This document shows, piece after piece, positions 22,626 through 32,839 of a stretch of DNA of 64,000 nucleotides (within the stretch, counting starts at the first letter, position 1; each line of letters opens with the position of its first letter). The notes beneath the pieces were generated by a model, which was not told the DNA's origin, made no database searches, and saw only the letters and a program-made list of their open reading frames with translations. Source of the DNA: Cladocopium goreaui (Eukaryota > Sar > Dinophyceae > Suessiales > Symbiodiniaceae). Location of the stretch: contig CAMXCT020002702.1 of assembly GCA_947184155.2 (NCBI GenBank), forward strand, positions 153,966-217,965, in the 5' to 3' direction. The position numbers and the translations under genes were made by a program.

Positions 22626-23107
22626 CTCTCAGCTATGATTGCTGTAGCTCCCCTTTTTTCTTCACTGGAAGATTGGACTATCTACACACACCGAGAAGCC
22701 GGTGTGACGCTCGGAGATTTATAGATGCTTCAAAAGCGGCTTGTGGTGTTCAGATTTACAGTTCCTGTGGAGAATCCCGACATCGGCATTCCCAAGAGTG
22801 CCTCCTGCAAAGGGGAATCGTCGATGTTTGCGCTTCCAGACTCCAGACTTGCAGTTGCAAATCCAAGATGAGGATTTGACGTATGTTTAAATCCCCGCGC
22901 CCCATCTTCAATGTTGGACGGAAGCTTAAATGTTGCAGTTTCACCTTTTGAACTGATAGCCATCAAAAAGAAACCCTGCCTCAGGTCACATCCTCAAATT
23001 GGAATTCACTTCTTAGTTGCAATAGCATCAACACACCCTCAACATTGACAATGGGGTCGCAGGGGTTCAGTTTGTGGTTGGCCCTTGTGGGGGCCATGCA
23101 AGGAAAG

Positions 23108-23300
23108 ATGGCCGTACTGGGTTCTCAAGCGCTGCGCCTGCAGCGCTTCAACCTTTACGATGGCCGCACGGAGTTCGCAAGCGCTGCACCTGCCGCGCTT
23201 CAACTTTTAAGATGGCCGTACAGGGTTCTCAAGCGCTGTGCCTGCCGCGCTTCAACCTTTTAGATGGCCGTACGGGGTTCTCAAGTGCTGCGCCCGTCAC
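23108..23300. repeat. 52-bp tandem repeat in X1 (about 3.5 units)
   Basis: Units start GATGGCCGTAC and contain GTTCTCAAGCGCTGCGCCTG and GCGCTTCAACCTTT. The last unit merges into the right inverted arm. X2 has the same array at about 26186-26375. Confidence 0.8.
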
Positions 23301-24450
23301 GCAAACAAATGGAATCTGTAAAATAATCGTACAAACAAAGAGCCCAACTAAACCCACCGCGCTGTGGCGAGAACACAATTTTGGTGTTGCGGGCCAGACG
23401 GTTTAGTACCCTACTAAACGCTCCGCGCTGTGGCGTGAGATCCATTTTGGCCGGTCAGCTCACATTCTAAGAAAGATTTTTTTTAGTATAGTTTTTTTAT
23501 CGAATTGAACCAACTATACGCTATACGCTGGCCATGTTTTTCCGCAAATTTCCACGGTTTTCAGGGTATAGTAGGCCAAGTTCATCAACTGTACGCTCCG
23601 CGCTGTGGGAAAACGCGCATCGTAGCTTGGCGGCTTTAGGGGTGCTTTTAGCAACCGCTGGCGGCGCTTTGCTGCCGACTTCTGTTCTGTCTTGTTCTCC
23701 GCGATGGCCTCAAGAGGGCCAACATCAGAAAACAGTGACAAATTGCATCTGCAAGCCAAAGCAACACAGTTGAGATTCGAGATGCCTGTCGCAACGCTTT
23801 GTGCTGCTGCTTCAAGTGGTTCAGCTCGCGTGCCAGAACCTGCAATAGATTCCTCCACACATGTTGTTTCCTTTGTGACCCTAGAAACTAGGGCCATAAA
23901 GGACTTTGAACCTGCTGCCGCCAAAACCTTCCCCCATGGTACTCTCCCGACAGAGAAGCTTTCAATCACAAGACTTTGAGACTTCAGATCCAACCCGCAA
24001 GGTACCCCCAAATGCGACCCCAACACCATGTCCAGCCACTAACTAACCCACCAGGACACGCCCAAGAGCCACATGAGCGATATCGCTGCAAGACAACAAC
24101 AAAACCTACTGCAGCAACCCACCAACCGCCTGCAACCGAAACTGCACTAGAAGGCGCGCAGGAACCAAGTAAAACTCTTGGATTGGGAGCCAGCGCAAGA
24201 TGTATATCTTCTATGGGCATTTTTTCCACTTTTCTGACGAAGCAGTGAAAGGTGCAAGGAGGAGGCGCGGCAAACCACGGCTTGACCAACACATGCGCAG
24301 CAACCTTGAGGCTGCCATGCGTGCCTCGGGCAGGCCTCGGTAAGCCTTGGAGCGCCTCGAATGCCAACAAACCTGCTTCATCATGGCTCCCAAAACAGGA
24401 TCCAAAAAACTAGTAGAAACCATGGCGGCCAGAAAGGGACCTCGACTGTA

Positions 24451-24819
24451 CAAGAAACAAAGTGGGACGCAGAGAGAGAAAAAGCATGTATTAACACTTA
24501 CGCTCATGCCAGTGCGTCGCAAATCTGCTTGCAAAACCTCTGCGGGCAGCAGCAAAATTCTCCGATGGCTGACCCCACTTTTGGGTCCAAATCTGGATCC
24601 CAAAACGGGGCCCAAGCAAAGACCTAAAAGAAGGAATGAAAATGTGATCCAATTCTGGACCCCATTTTGGGGTCCATATTTGGACCCAAAAATGGGGTCA
24701 GCCATCGGAGAATTTCGCTGCTGCCCGCACATGTTGTGCAAGCAGATTTGCGACCCTGCAGCTTGAACATGTATGTCAACTCATACCTTTTTCTCTTTGT
24801 GCGTCCCAAGTCCGGTTGC
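24451..24819. repeat. 369-bp foldback between X1 and X2
   Basis: The two halves are inverse copies: GGGACGCAGAGAGAG at the left against GTGCGTCCC at the right, and CTCCGATGGCTGACCCCA against its inverse GGGGTCAGCCATCGGAG. Pairing continues outwards into the right end of X1 and the left end of X2, giving a palindrome of roughly 550 bp centred near 24635. No coding content. Confidence 0.85.
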
Positions 24820-27525
24820 TACTGTCAAGGTCCCTTTATCGCAGCCATGTTTTGACCACTTTTTTGGGCCCTGCTTTAGGGGCCATGATGAAGCAGGTTT
24901 GTTGGCATTCTCCATGTCACTGTTTTCTGATGTTGGCCCTCTTGAGGCCATCGCGGAGAACAAGACAGAACAGAAGTCGGGAGGAAAGCGAGCGGTTGCT
25001 AAAAGCACCCCTAAAGCCGCCAAGGATGCGCGTTTTCCCACAGCGCGGAGCGTATAGTTGATGAACTTGGCCTACTATACCCTGAAAACCGTGGAAATTT
25101 GCAGAAAAACATGGCCAGCGTATAGCGTATAGTTGGTTCAATTCGATTAAAAAAACCCTACTAAAAAAAATCTTTCTTAGAATGTGAGCTGACCGGCCAA
25201 AATGGATCTCACGCCACAGCGCGGAGCGTTTAGTAGGGTACTAAACCGTCTGGCCCGCAACACCAAAATTGTGTTCTCGCCACAGCGCGGTGGGTTTAGT
25301 TGGGCTCTTTGTTTGCACGATTATTTTAGAGATTCAATTTTTTGCGTGACGGGCGCAGCACTTGAGAACCCCGTACGGCCATCTTAAAGGTTGAAGCGCG
25401 GCTGGATACTTTTATTTGACGCCTCCACATGGAGCAGTGGAAAGGCGGAAGCCGATGGTGCCAAGCACACACTGCCCTGTGGGTAGATGAAAGATTTCCC
25501 TCATTTGCAGAGGAACCCAACAAAGCTATCTTTCGTTGCTTGCCCCGTCCATGGAACAAAGCTGAAAAAATTGCAGTAGTGAACTCTTTCTCATCAATGT
25601 GGTTGGAAATCAACAGCGCTCTTGCAGCAGAAGGACAGCGCCCATCACAGTGGCAAGCCCAACCTGAAGCCTCCACCAAGACGAAAGATAAACGCGATCT
25701 TTGACTCTCAGCTATGATTGCTGTAGCTCCCCTTTTTTCTTCACTGGAAGATTGGACCATCTACACACACCGAAAGCTGGTGTGACGCTCGGAGATTTAT
25801 AGATGCTTCAAAAGCGGCTTGCGGTGTTCAGATTTACAGTTCCTGTGGAGAATCCCGACATCGGCATTCCCAAGAGTGCCTCCTGCAAAGCGGAATCGTA
25901 GATGTTTGCGCTTCCAGACTCCAGACTTGCAGTTGCAAATCCAAGATGAGGATTTGACGCATGTTTAAATCCCCGCGCCCCATCTTCAATGTTGGACGGA
26001 AGCTTAAATGTTGCAGTTTCACCTTTTGAACTGATAGCCATCAAAAAGAAATTTTGCCTCAGGTCACATCCTCAAATTGGAATTCACTTCTTAGTTGCAA
26101 TAGCATCAACACACCCTCAACATTGACAATGGGGTCGCAGGGGTTCAGTTTGTGGTTGGCCCTTGTGGGGGCCATGCAAGGAAAGATGGCCGTACTGGGT
26201 TCTCAAGCGCTGCGCCTGCAGCGCTTCAACCTTTACGATGGCCGCACGGAGTTCTCAAGCGCTGCCCCTGCCGCGCTTCAACTTTTAAGATGGCCGTACA
26301 GGGTTCTCAAGCGCTGCGCCTGCCGCGCTTCAACCTTTTAGATGGCCGTACGGGGTTCTCAAGTGCTGCGCCCGTCACGCAAACAAATGGAATCTGTAAA
26401 ATAATCGTACAAACAAAGAGCCCAACTAAACCCACCGCGCTGTGGCGAGAACACAATTTTGGTGTTGCGGGCCAGACGGTTTAGTACCCTACTAAACGCT
26501 CCGCGCTGTGGCGTGAGATCCATTTTGGCCGGTCAGCTCACATTCTAAGAAAGATTTTTTTTAGTATAGTTTTTTTATCGAATTGAACCAACTATACGCT
26601 ATACGCTGGCCATGTTTTTCCGCAAATTTCCACGGTTTTCAGGGTATAGTAGGCCAAGTTCATCAACTATACGCTCCGCGCTGTGGGAAAACGCACATCC
26701 TAGCTTGGCGGCTGTTGGGCTGCTTTTAGCAACCGCTGGCGGCGCTTTGCTGCCGACTTCTGTTCTTTCTTGTTCTCCGCGATGGTCTCAAGAGGGCCAA
26801 CATCAGAAAACAGTGACAAATTGCATCTGCAAGCCAAAGCAACACAGTTGAGATGCCTGTCGCAACGCTTTGTGCTGCTGCTTCAAGTGGTTCAGCTCGC
26901 GTGCCAGAACCTGCAATAGATTCCTCCACACATGTTGTTTCCTTTGTGACCCTAGAAACTAGGGCCATAAAGGACTTTGAACCTGCTGCCGCCAAAACCT
27001 TCCCCCATGGTACTAAGTACCGCCCTACTCCCGACAGAGAAGCTTTCAATCACAAGACTTTGAGACTTCAGATCCAACCCGCAAGGTACCCCCAAATGCA
27101 ACACCATGTCCAGCCACTAACTAACCCACCAGGACACGCCCAAGAGCCACATGAGCGATATCGCTGCAAGACAACAACAAAACCTACTGCAGCAACCCAC
27201 CAACCGCCTGCAACCGAAACTGCACTAAGGCGCACAGGAACCAAGTAAAACTCTTGGATTCGGAGCCAGCGCAAGATGTATATCTTCTATGGGCATTTTT
27301 TTCACTTTTCTGACGAAGCAGTGAAAGGTGCAAGGAGGAGGCGCGGCAAACCACGGCTTGACCAACACATGCGCAGCAACCTTGAGGCTGCCATGCGTGC
27401 CTCGGGCAGGCCTCGGTAAGCCTTGGAGCGCCTCGAATGCCAACAAACCTGTTTCATCATGGCTCCCAAAACAGGATCCAAAAAACTAGTAGAAACATGG
27501 CGGCCAGAAAGGGACCTCGACTGTA
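24820..27525. mobile_element. Inverted-repeat element, copy X2
   Basis: Near-identical to X1 with scattered indels, including the 21-base deletion at 25487, a small insertion near 27015 and a deletion near 27095. Begins TACTGTCAAGGTCCC and ends GGGACCTCGACTGTA. Inner inverted arms run from 24916 to about 25400 and from about 26320 to 26818. Its right flank differs from X1's right flank, so the shared unit ends there. Confidence 0.7.
25429..25704 (+). CDS. 91-aa ORF inside X2
   Basis: Homologue of the 98-aa ORF of X1 with seven residues missing in frame (VDERFPSFAEEPNK directly after the Trp). Other residues are unchanged. Function unknown. Confidence 0.33.
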   Translation: MEQWKGGSRWCQAHTALWVDERFPSFAEEPNKAIFRCLPRPWNKAEKIAVVNSFSSMWLEINSALAAEGQRPSQWQAQPEASTKTKDKRDL

Positions 27526-27544
27526 GAGGAGAGACATCCATCCG

Positions 27545-28102
27545 TTGTATGGTCTCAGTCAGCGACGTACTAGTAGTATCTGCAAAGCTGAGCAACATGC
27601 AGACAAGTTTGCGTCCAAAAAATGTGATTGCATCTGCCACAGTACCAATGCTGTCGTAGCGTGGCATTCAAAGAGCTGGTTCGCACGAGATACACACTGC
27701 AGAACTGTTCGGGACATTAGGATGTCATCGTTCCTGAAGGACCCGCAGTGCATTGCAGCACGTACCAGAAACATTGTGAAATGTAGCAAACCTCCGACTG
27801 ACGTGCCACTCACCCAGAGAGTAGACAGGCAGCAGAGTTACCACATCGTTCTGTCCAGTGACGAGCCATGCTGGCGGCTTGTGCTGCTTCGCGGGCGCCT
27901 CAGGCTGTCCTACAGGAAGGACCACCGGAATGCACCGGTGGAGCTCGCTGCACAGGCTGGTCCATGGCATCGGCCGGCTAACTACCGCCCCCTCCAGTTG
28001 CATGCAGCACCCGAAAGAGAGGACCTAGCCAGAGGACAAACCAGGGGGCCCAAAGAGGACAAACAAATTAGGGTGGGTGAGCAAAGCAGCCCCTCAAATT
28101 AA
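27545..28102 (+). CDS. Orphan ORF (185 aa), possible gene fragment
   Basis: Not recognised. The central part has protein-like character: CDCICHSTNAVVAWHSKSWF, DIRMSSFLKDPQCIAARTRN, then SYHIVLSSDEPCWRLVLLRG. The Cys pair CDCIC and His suggest possible metal binding. The last 40 residues drift into the purine-rich sequence that follows. It starts just after X2, so it may be an exon exposed by, or captured next to, that element. Confidence 0.35.
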   Translation: MYGLSQRRTSSICKAEQHADKFASKKCDCICHSTNAVVAWHSKSWFARDTHCRTVRDIRMSSFLKDPQCIAARTRNIVKCSKPPTDVPLTQRVDRQQSYHIVLSSDEPCWRLVLLRGRLRLSYRKDHRNAPVELAAQAGPWHRPANYRPLQLHAAPEREDLARGQTRGPKEDKQIRVGEQSSPSN

Positions 28103-29290
28103 GACAATTAAGCCAGCACAAAAGACTGAAAGAAAACGGCCAGCACGGGCAGAGACGAAACGAGTGTCCTAAGTCACCTTAGTGTGTCATAAGGGTGCAG
28201 TGTTGGTGTCGCTCCCTTCCAGAGAAAAAACAACCAAACAAGCAGCAAACAACAAGGAAAAACACAAAAACAGTGAAGAGCAGTCACACGATGTTCCATT
28301 AATGTACCACGTCTATGGACAGATGCACCAGTGGCCAAGAGCAAGAGCAGGGAAGAACAAAACAGCAAGGGGAGCAAAGGGAGCACCCAAGGCCCACAGC
28401 AAACACAACCAAAGAAAGGAAGGAAAAGGAGAAACCAACAAAACACAACGAGAAAGAGGGGCCAGGTGTGGCAACAACAGGAGGGGGCGCCGGGAAGGCA
28501 GAGGAGGACAGGGCGGAGAAGGCTGCACACATCACATTAGAATAGCAAAGGTGCAGCTTAGCGGCGCCTAAGATGCGTTCTGGATCATCATAACGGTGAA
28601 TACCTCGGTATGGCCGAACTAAGCTTCCCGACGTCACCAGTAGCATGGTGTAGAGGGTAAAAAACCCCACACAGGGAAAAAAGCCTTTGTTGCCATGAAC
28701 CGAATGACGGAGGGAAACAAAGCAAGACCATACACCCAGCATGAAAGCAAGGCAACGGAGCCGTCACAGCTGCAACCAGATAGTCCGAGGGAGGTACCAG
28801 CACACAGGAGTGTAAGCTGGACCAGAGCACACAAGAGACTGTCCGCGGGGCAGGGGAGGCAAAAAGAACAGAGACAGGAAACACAACAAGGAGAGCAGGC
28901 AACACGGAAACACCGAAAACCGCACCAGAAACGAGAAGAGCACAAAGAACAGAAAAGGGCGGCGAGCCCGCGGAGCCAGAGAAAGCAAGAAAACGCAAAT
29001 CTCACCGGACACCACTCGCAAAGACACACAAACAACAAAGACAAAAGGGAGGAGGAAAGCACCGACACGGCAGAAGGAGACAACAAACGCCAGACCAAAG
29101 TAAGGCGAAGTGACAGAAAGGATAGATAGGGAGAGGGGCGTCCAGCACATGCAAATAATCAACGCAAAACGAATTAGGAAGTGCGAGTGCACCTGTCACG
29201 TCTACGAACAGACACACAAGCACCAAAACTAGGCTCGTATCATTCGCGAGGGGGAGTGAGACCCCAATGCACCTGCCGCGTCTATGGACA
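28103..29290. other. A/G-rich region without supported genes
   Basis: The plus strand is rich in A, G and C with few T. This makes long Lys/Arg/Gln frames on plus and long Leu/Cys/Phe frames on minus (for example 28299-28742, 28634-29098). None shows a motif. A phrase GTCTATGGACAGATGCACCA near 28312 recurs near 29436 in altered form, pointing to an old duplication. Confidence 0.5.
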
Positions 29291-29442
29291 TTTTTTGTGG
29301 CGCCCGTTGCCTTTCGGCGGGTCGCACTTGAGACTCCCGAGTGGACTAGCAGGGATTCGAACCACCACCGGCAGTCTGTCAGCGCTGGCAAGACCAACGC
29401 CATACCAACTGAGCCATCGGGTCGCCTACCTGCCGCGTCTAT
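29271..29442. repeat. Target-site duplication flanking the SINE
   Basis: ACCTGCCGCGTCTAT occurs at 29271-29285 and again at 29428-29442, with similar bases after it. These 15 exact bases flank the SINE, as expected from LINE-mediated insertion. Confidence 0.7.
29291..29425 (-). mobile_element. tRNA-derived SINE, apparently full length
   Basis: On the minus strand it starts GCGACCCGATGGCTCAGTTG (A-box-like, TGGCTCAGTTGGT), then a paired stem GCGTTGG/CCAGCGC, then GGTTCGAATCC, which is a B box of the Pol III internal promoter. A non-tRNA tail (GCGACCCGCCGAAAGGCAAC, GGGCGCC) ends in a short A run. Total about 135 bp. The tail recurs as a truncated copy at 46309-46354. It is a transposon rather than a tRNA gene: the acceptor ends do not pair. 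Confidence 0.75.
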
Positions 29443-29599
29443 ACACAGATGCACCAGTGGCCACACAAACAAAAGAACCCAAGTGAACAACAAAATAATC
29501 AGATTTGGACAAACCGAAAAAGAGGAGCCTCAAAAAGGTCCAAACCGGAGCAAAAAGGGCCCAACCGAGTGGACACGGGGGCCAAACGCAAAAACAAGC

Positions 29600-30421
29600 A
29601 AGCCAGAAGGCTGAGAGGTGAATCTGAGAGTGACTCCGTTGAGTGTATTCAAGATAGTGGCGTTTGTCCGCTCGGAGGGTGTCATTCCAGCTATTCCCGA
29701 TGGCAAAGGAGACCGGTTTCTCTGCTTCACTTATTGCTGCCAAGCGACGTACGTCGTTGCATGCAGCCTCAAACGCAGCGATGTCAAGATCCGGTGCTCT
29801 TTTGCGTAATTTCCGATCTGGGAAGACTCGCTCTCGCACATGCTGTTGCCAAGTCTGTTCCGGCACATAGTAAGCTGGTCGTTGGAACAATACTCGGCTG
29901 GCAAGCTTAGCGCGATTGACTTCCCACTGAGTGAACATATGTTGATGTTGAACTTGTTGCTTGAGTTGCGCAGCATATTGGTGGAAACTTTTGGACGTGT
30001 GCCACAATCTCAAGAGGCTGTAATTGGATGGCCAGTCAAGCGGGCATGGCTGTCTGCTTCCACCTTTCAGGCGTAAGTCCTGTAGCAGATGGTACAATTA
30101 CTTCCAGGTTGACTCGGATGGGTCCAGTTGGTTGCAGGCCCACCATTGTGTAGGAGCGAGTTCTGAAAAGCAGTCAGCGGCCTGAAATTCCTCATCCAAA
30201 GCCAAGCTCAATCCTGGAGCATTCTTGTCAGTAAACTTAACCGCCTGCAAGACTTGATCAGCTACATATCTTTGCAGTCCCTCAAATGCTCGGTGGGGGC
30301 AAGAGAAGGAAACCTCCTGTGGGCTTGAGTGTTACCGCCAGCTTCTTCGAGAAAACAAGGTGCGATCTTGCTGGTCCAGCTCGCCGGAAACCACGCCAAT
30401 AGGGCGGTAGTACCACTAACC
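29600..30421 (-). pseudogene. Downstream part of the interrupted helicase gene
   Basis: Minus-strand coding sequence that continues the frame broken at 45547 once the LTR element and one TAACC are removed: HTGVDL joins to VSGTTALLAWFPASW. A frameshift near 30300 leads to RAFEGLQRYVADQVLQAVKF, then a stop at about 30100, then YHLLQDLRLKGGSRQPCPLD and EVNRAKLASRVLFQRPAYYV, ending near 29640 (SEAEKPVSFAIGN). Family unknown by itself; it is placed by the insertion geometry. Beyond 29600 the frame runs into low-complexity sequence. Confidence 0.6.
30417..30421. repeat. Left target-site duplication of LTR element copy 2
   Basis: TAACC directly precedes the LTR start TATGG. The same five bases follow the other LTR at 45542-45546. 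Five bases is usual for LTR retrotransposon integrases. Confidence 0.8.
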
Positions 30422-31986
30422 TATGGAAATTTGACATCCTGTGAGACGACCCTTTGGGTAAGGGTGAAGCGACATGCCATTCATCATTGGTTGTATAGAT
30501 TATGCACAGAGGATACGTGGAAGGTTACTGCAAGAAGTCATGGCAGATTGGTAGAGAACACTCTACTTATTGCGGAAAGAATCTTGGATGTGACCATCCT
30601 GTGTCACAATATTCTATTAGTCTTCGGACTTGTCATTTCGGACATCAGGATGATGTCATTGATCAGTGTTGACCAGTGATTGTGGTATATTGATCAGTTC
30701 TACATCTTATTCTGGATTCGACTTGAGTCTGGTACAGCTTATTGCTTGAGCTGAAAATACCTACATTGGTTTGGCATTGGAATTGTTTATTACGTCTTCG
30801 ACGTTGAGAAGGTCATTCTCTCCAAGTGATGAGAATACAGCTATAAACTCTTGGAGAAGAGTTTAAGCTAGCTGGAAATATCTGATGGAGAGAATCTATT
30901 ATGCTTTGAACTTGGATCTTGAGATGCATTGGCATTGTGAGGACAATGGCCATATTTGGGCATCTTATTTGTCTGATAGTTTTGTGATGAGATGTTTCGG
31001 TATTGTGAGGACAATACCTACATCATCGTCATCGTGGCCTATGGATCATACACTTGATCTTATGGTATGTCTTTTATCGTTCCTGAGATGACTTTGATTA
31101 TCTCTGTGAGGACGACATTGTTTTGGCACGACTTTGATCTACATTGTGGATTGGCTATTACAGTGGTCGAAAGACTTCAGCGATACAACTGTATTTGGCT
31201 GACCTACATTGACAATGTCGAATAGAACATTCTATTCTCCATTGAGCTTGGAAACTGTGAGATGCTATCTCTATGTGGAAGACTGATTTGGAGAAAGAAC
31301 TTTGTGTTCTGACTATACTTTGTATTCAGAAGAAGGTTGTACAGACACCTTGTGTGAATCACTTCGTTCTTGGGAAGTTAGTCACAAGTTTGACTAATGA
31401 GCTGGTTATTCACGTTTGGATGAGAACCAGTTTGATTTGAGAACTTTTGGAAGTGTTTCGATGATTTTGAATTCATCTAGTGAAATTGAGTTTTGTAGAC
31501 TCCTAGCGGCTGGAATAGTTTCAACAAACCTTTATTTGAAGAACTTGAGGTTTGTTAACTGGAAACCTGAAATCGAGTTTACCAGTTGAGACATCGGCTC
31601 GAAGGACTGGTGTCAGAAGTTCATTTAATGAACAAGAGCTGCTGTGTCACATAACTTGACATAAGACAGACCAACAGAGGGAACACTTCCCGCTTTGCGT
31701 TTTCTGTTGTGTTTTGTTTGTTTGTTTGTTGTGTTTGTGTTTCTCTTTGACTGATCGTGCTGCGTCTGGAGCGAAAAGAAGGAGCTTGACGTCAGTATGT
31801 GGGAGTCGTGGAAGAAACATTCCTTTTGACACGGTATTGCTTTAGTTTAATTAATTTAGGGACTTACGCGCTGCGCTTGTCTTTGGTGTGCGTGGTTGAC
31901 GTACGCGTCCGCCCGCGTAGTTCTGTAGGAATTTTGGAAGAAGCGTTGGATCTGACCGTGGATCTGTGCACGGCGCTTTTTCTACA
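30422..31986 (+). repeat. 5' LTR of copy 2 (1565 bp)
   Basis: Starts TATGGAAATTTGACATCC, ends CTTTTTCTACA. Contains two hairpins with a TGAGGA loop (30931-30950 and 30999-31018) and a third stem AACAAACCT/AGGTTTGTT (31523-31556). It should carry the Pol II promoter; I see no canonical TATA box that I would call. Confidence 0.92.
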
Positions 31987-31998
31987 TGGTAGCGGAGC
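31987..31998 (+). promoter_or_regulatory. Primer-binding site of copy 2
   Basis: TGGTAGCGGAGC begins at the first base after the 5' LTR. It fits a tRNA 3' end with CCA, close to initiator-Met. The bases that follow (TCTACGGAGCTACC) can fold back on the site (GGTAGC with GCTACC). Confidence 0.78.
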
Positions 31999-32527
31999 TC
32001 TACGGAGCTACCCACACCATTCTCCGCTGACCCTTGTTGCAGTGTACTAAGGACACCATCTAAGGTGAAGCTGAGATCGTTTGTATTGAGCTCCTGAATC
32101 TTCTGCAGGGATACGTGTTGAGCTTGTACTAAGGTTCTGAAGTGATCACTAGGTTGGTACATTGCGGATGTAAAGTCAAGGGCATCGAAGAGCTTGAGTA
32201 TTCTCGATTCAGATGAGACGTGTTTTTGTTTCACTTGTGTGGCATGTTGACTGTGAGGTCATTGGGTGAAGGTGACTTGTCAAGTGATTGCCAGAGATGA
32301 CATGTTTTGAAATGCTTAGGATATCTCGACAGGCTGAGGTTGGGAGTAAGTCCTGGAGACACAAGCAAGGTGTTTGGACAGTGAAGACTCCGACAACTTG
32401 CCTGGTGACGTTTGAGTGTGTAGAATGCTTGTAGAAATTGACCTGTTTGGAAAGTTTGAAACCACTGTACCCTATCTGGAACCGAGAAATTTGGGTATCA
32501 AGGAACTTTGCAATAGTTTTGCCTAAG

Positions 32528-32839
32528 ATGGATGCCAGAGATAGATCCAGAGATCGGAGGAGAGACAATGCTGTGTATGAGGCAGAGAATGAGCAACTCC
32601 TTGGCCGAATTATTGAGATAGAGAAGTTGCAAGGTGTCATAAGGTTGCTACAGACACAGATCGTACTCCTGGAATGGCTGATACCGCTATTGGAAGATGT
32701 GCGAATTAACCGAAGCAACTTGGATATCATCAGGATGTTGAAGGACAATCTCATGGGCTTGGAAATGGAGTTACAGCATCGATCCTGTGAAGTGCGAGGA
32801 CAGATACTTGCACGGTACCACAGAGCATTGGATGGATGA
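32528..32839 (+). CDS. Small helical protein (103 aa) of the LTR element, copy 2
   Basis: Homologue of the 96-aa protein of copy 1. Starts MDARDRSRDRRRDNAVYEAE, then LLGRIIEIEKLQGVIRLLQ, ILLEWLIPLLED-type core and RGQILARYHRALDG. The frame is open 90 bases upstream, but copy 1 places the start at the Met of MDxRD. Sequence identity to copy 1 is low compared with the flanking DNA. Helical throughout; possible oligomerisation protein. Function unknown. Confidence 0.7.
   Translation: MDARDRSRDRRRDNAVYEAENEQLLGRIIEIEKLQGVIRLLQTQIVLLEWLIPLLEDVRINRSNLDIIRMLKDNLMGLEMELQHRSCEVRGQILARYHRALDG

Larger units (their letters stand above)
21721..24450. mobile_element. Inverted-repeat element, copy X1 (non-autonomous DNA transposon-like)
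   Basis: Bounded by TACTGCCAAGGTCCCTTT at the left and the inverse of GGGACCTCGACTGTA at the right; outer inverted arms extend about 90 bp (to 21810, and from 24359). Nested inside are much longer inverted repeats: 21817-22299 against 23243-23739, starting GTCACTGTTTTCTGATG. The centre has a 52-bp tandem repeat and short ORFs. No transposase is recognisable and I see no target duplication. Copy X2 follows 3.1 kb downstream in the same orientation. Confidence 0.7.

Noticed and set aside
23045-23406. Overlapping 72-110 codon ORFs in the 52-bp repeat of X1
   Set aside because: The frames follow the repeat and change phase from unit to unit; no constraint is visible between X1 and X2.
28174-29192. 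Several long minus-strand ORFs rich in Leu, Cys, Phe and Ser
   Set aside because: They mirror an A/G-rich, T-poor plus strand; opposite-strand frames are equally long and no motif is present.
29340-29425. A functional tRNA gene (A and B boxes present)
   Set aside because: The ends do not form an acceptor stem, a non-tRNA tail and A run follow, and target duplications flank the unit, so it is a SINE.
30885-31091. 66-68 codon ORF conserved in all four LTRs (MERIYYALNLDLEMHW)
   Set aside because: It overlaps the conserved hairpins, and the LTR copies are too similar to show coding constraint. I attribute its conservation to the RNA structure or recent descent.
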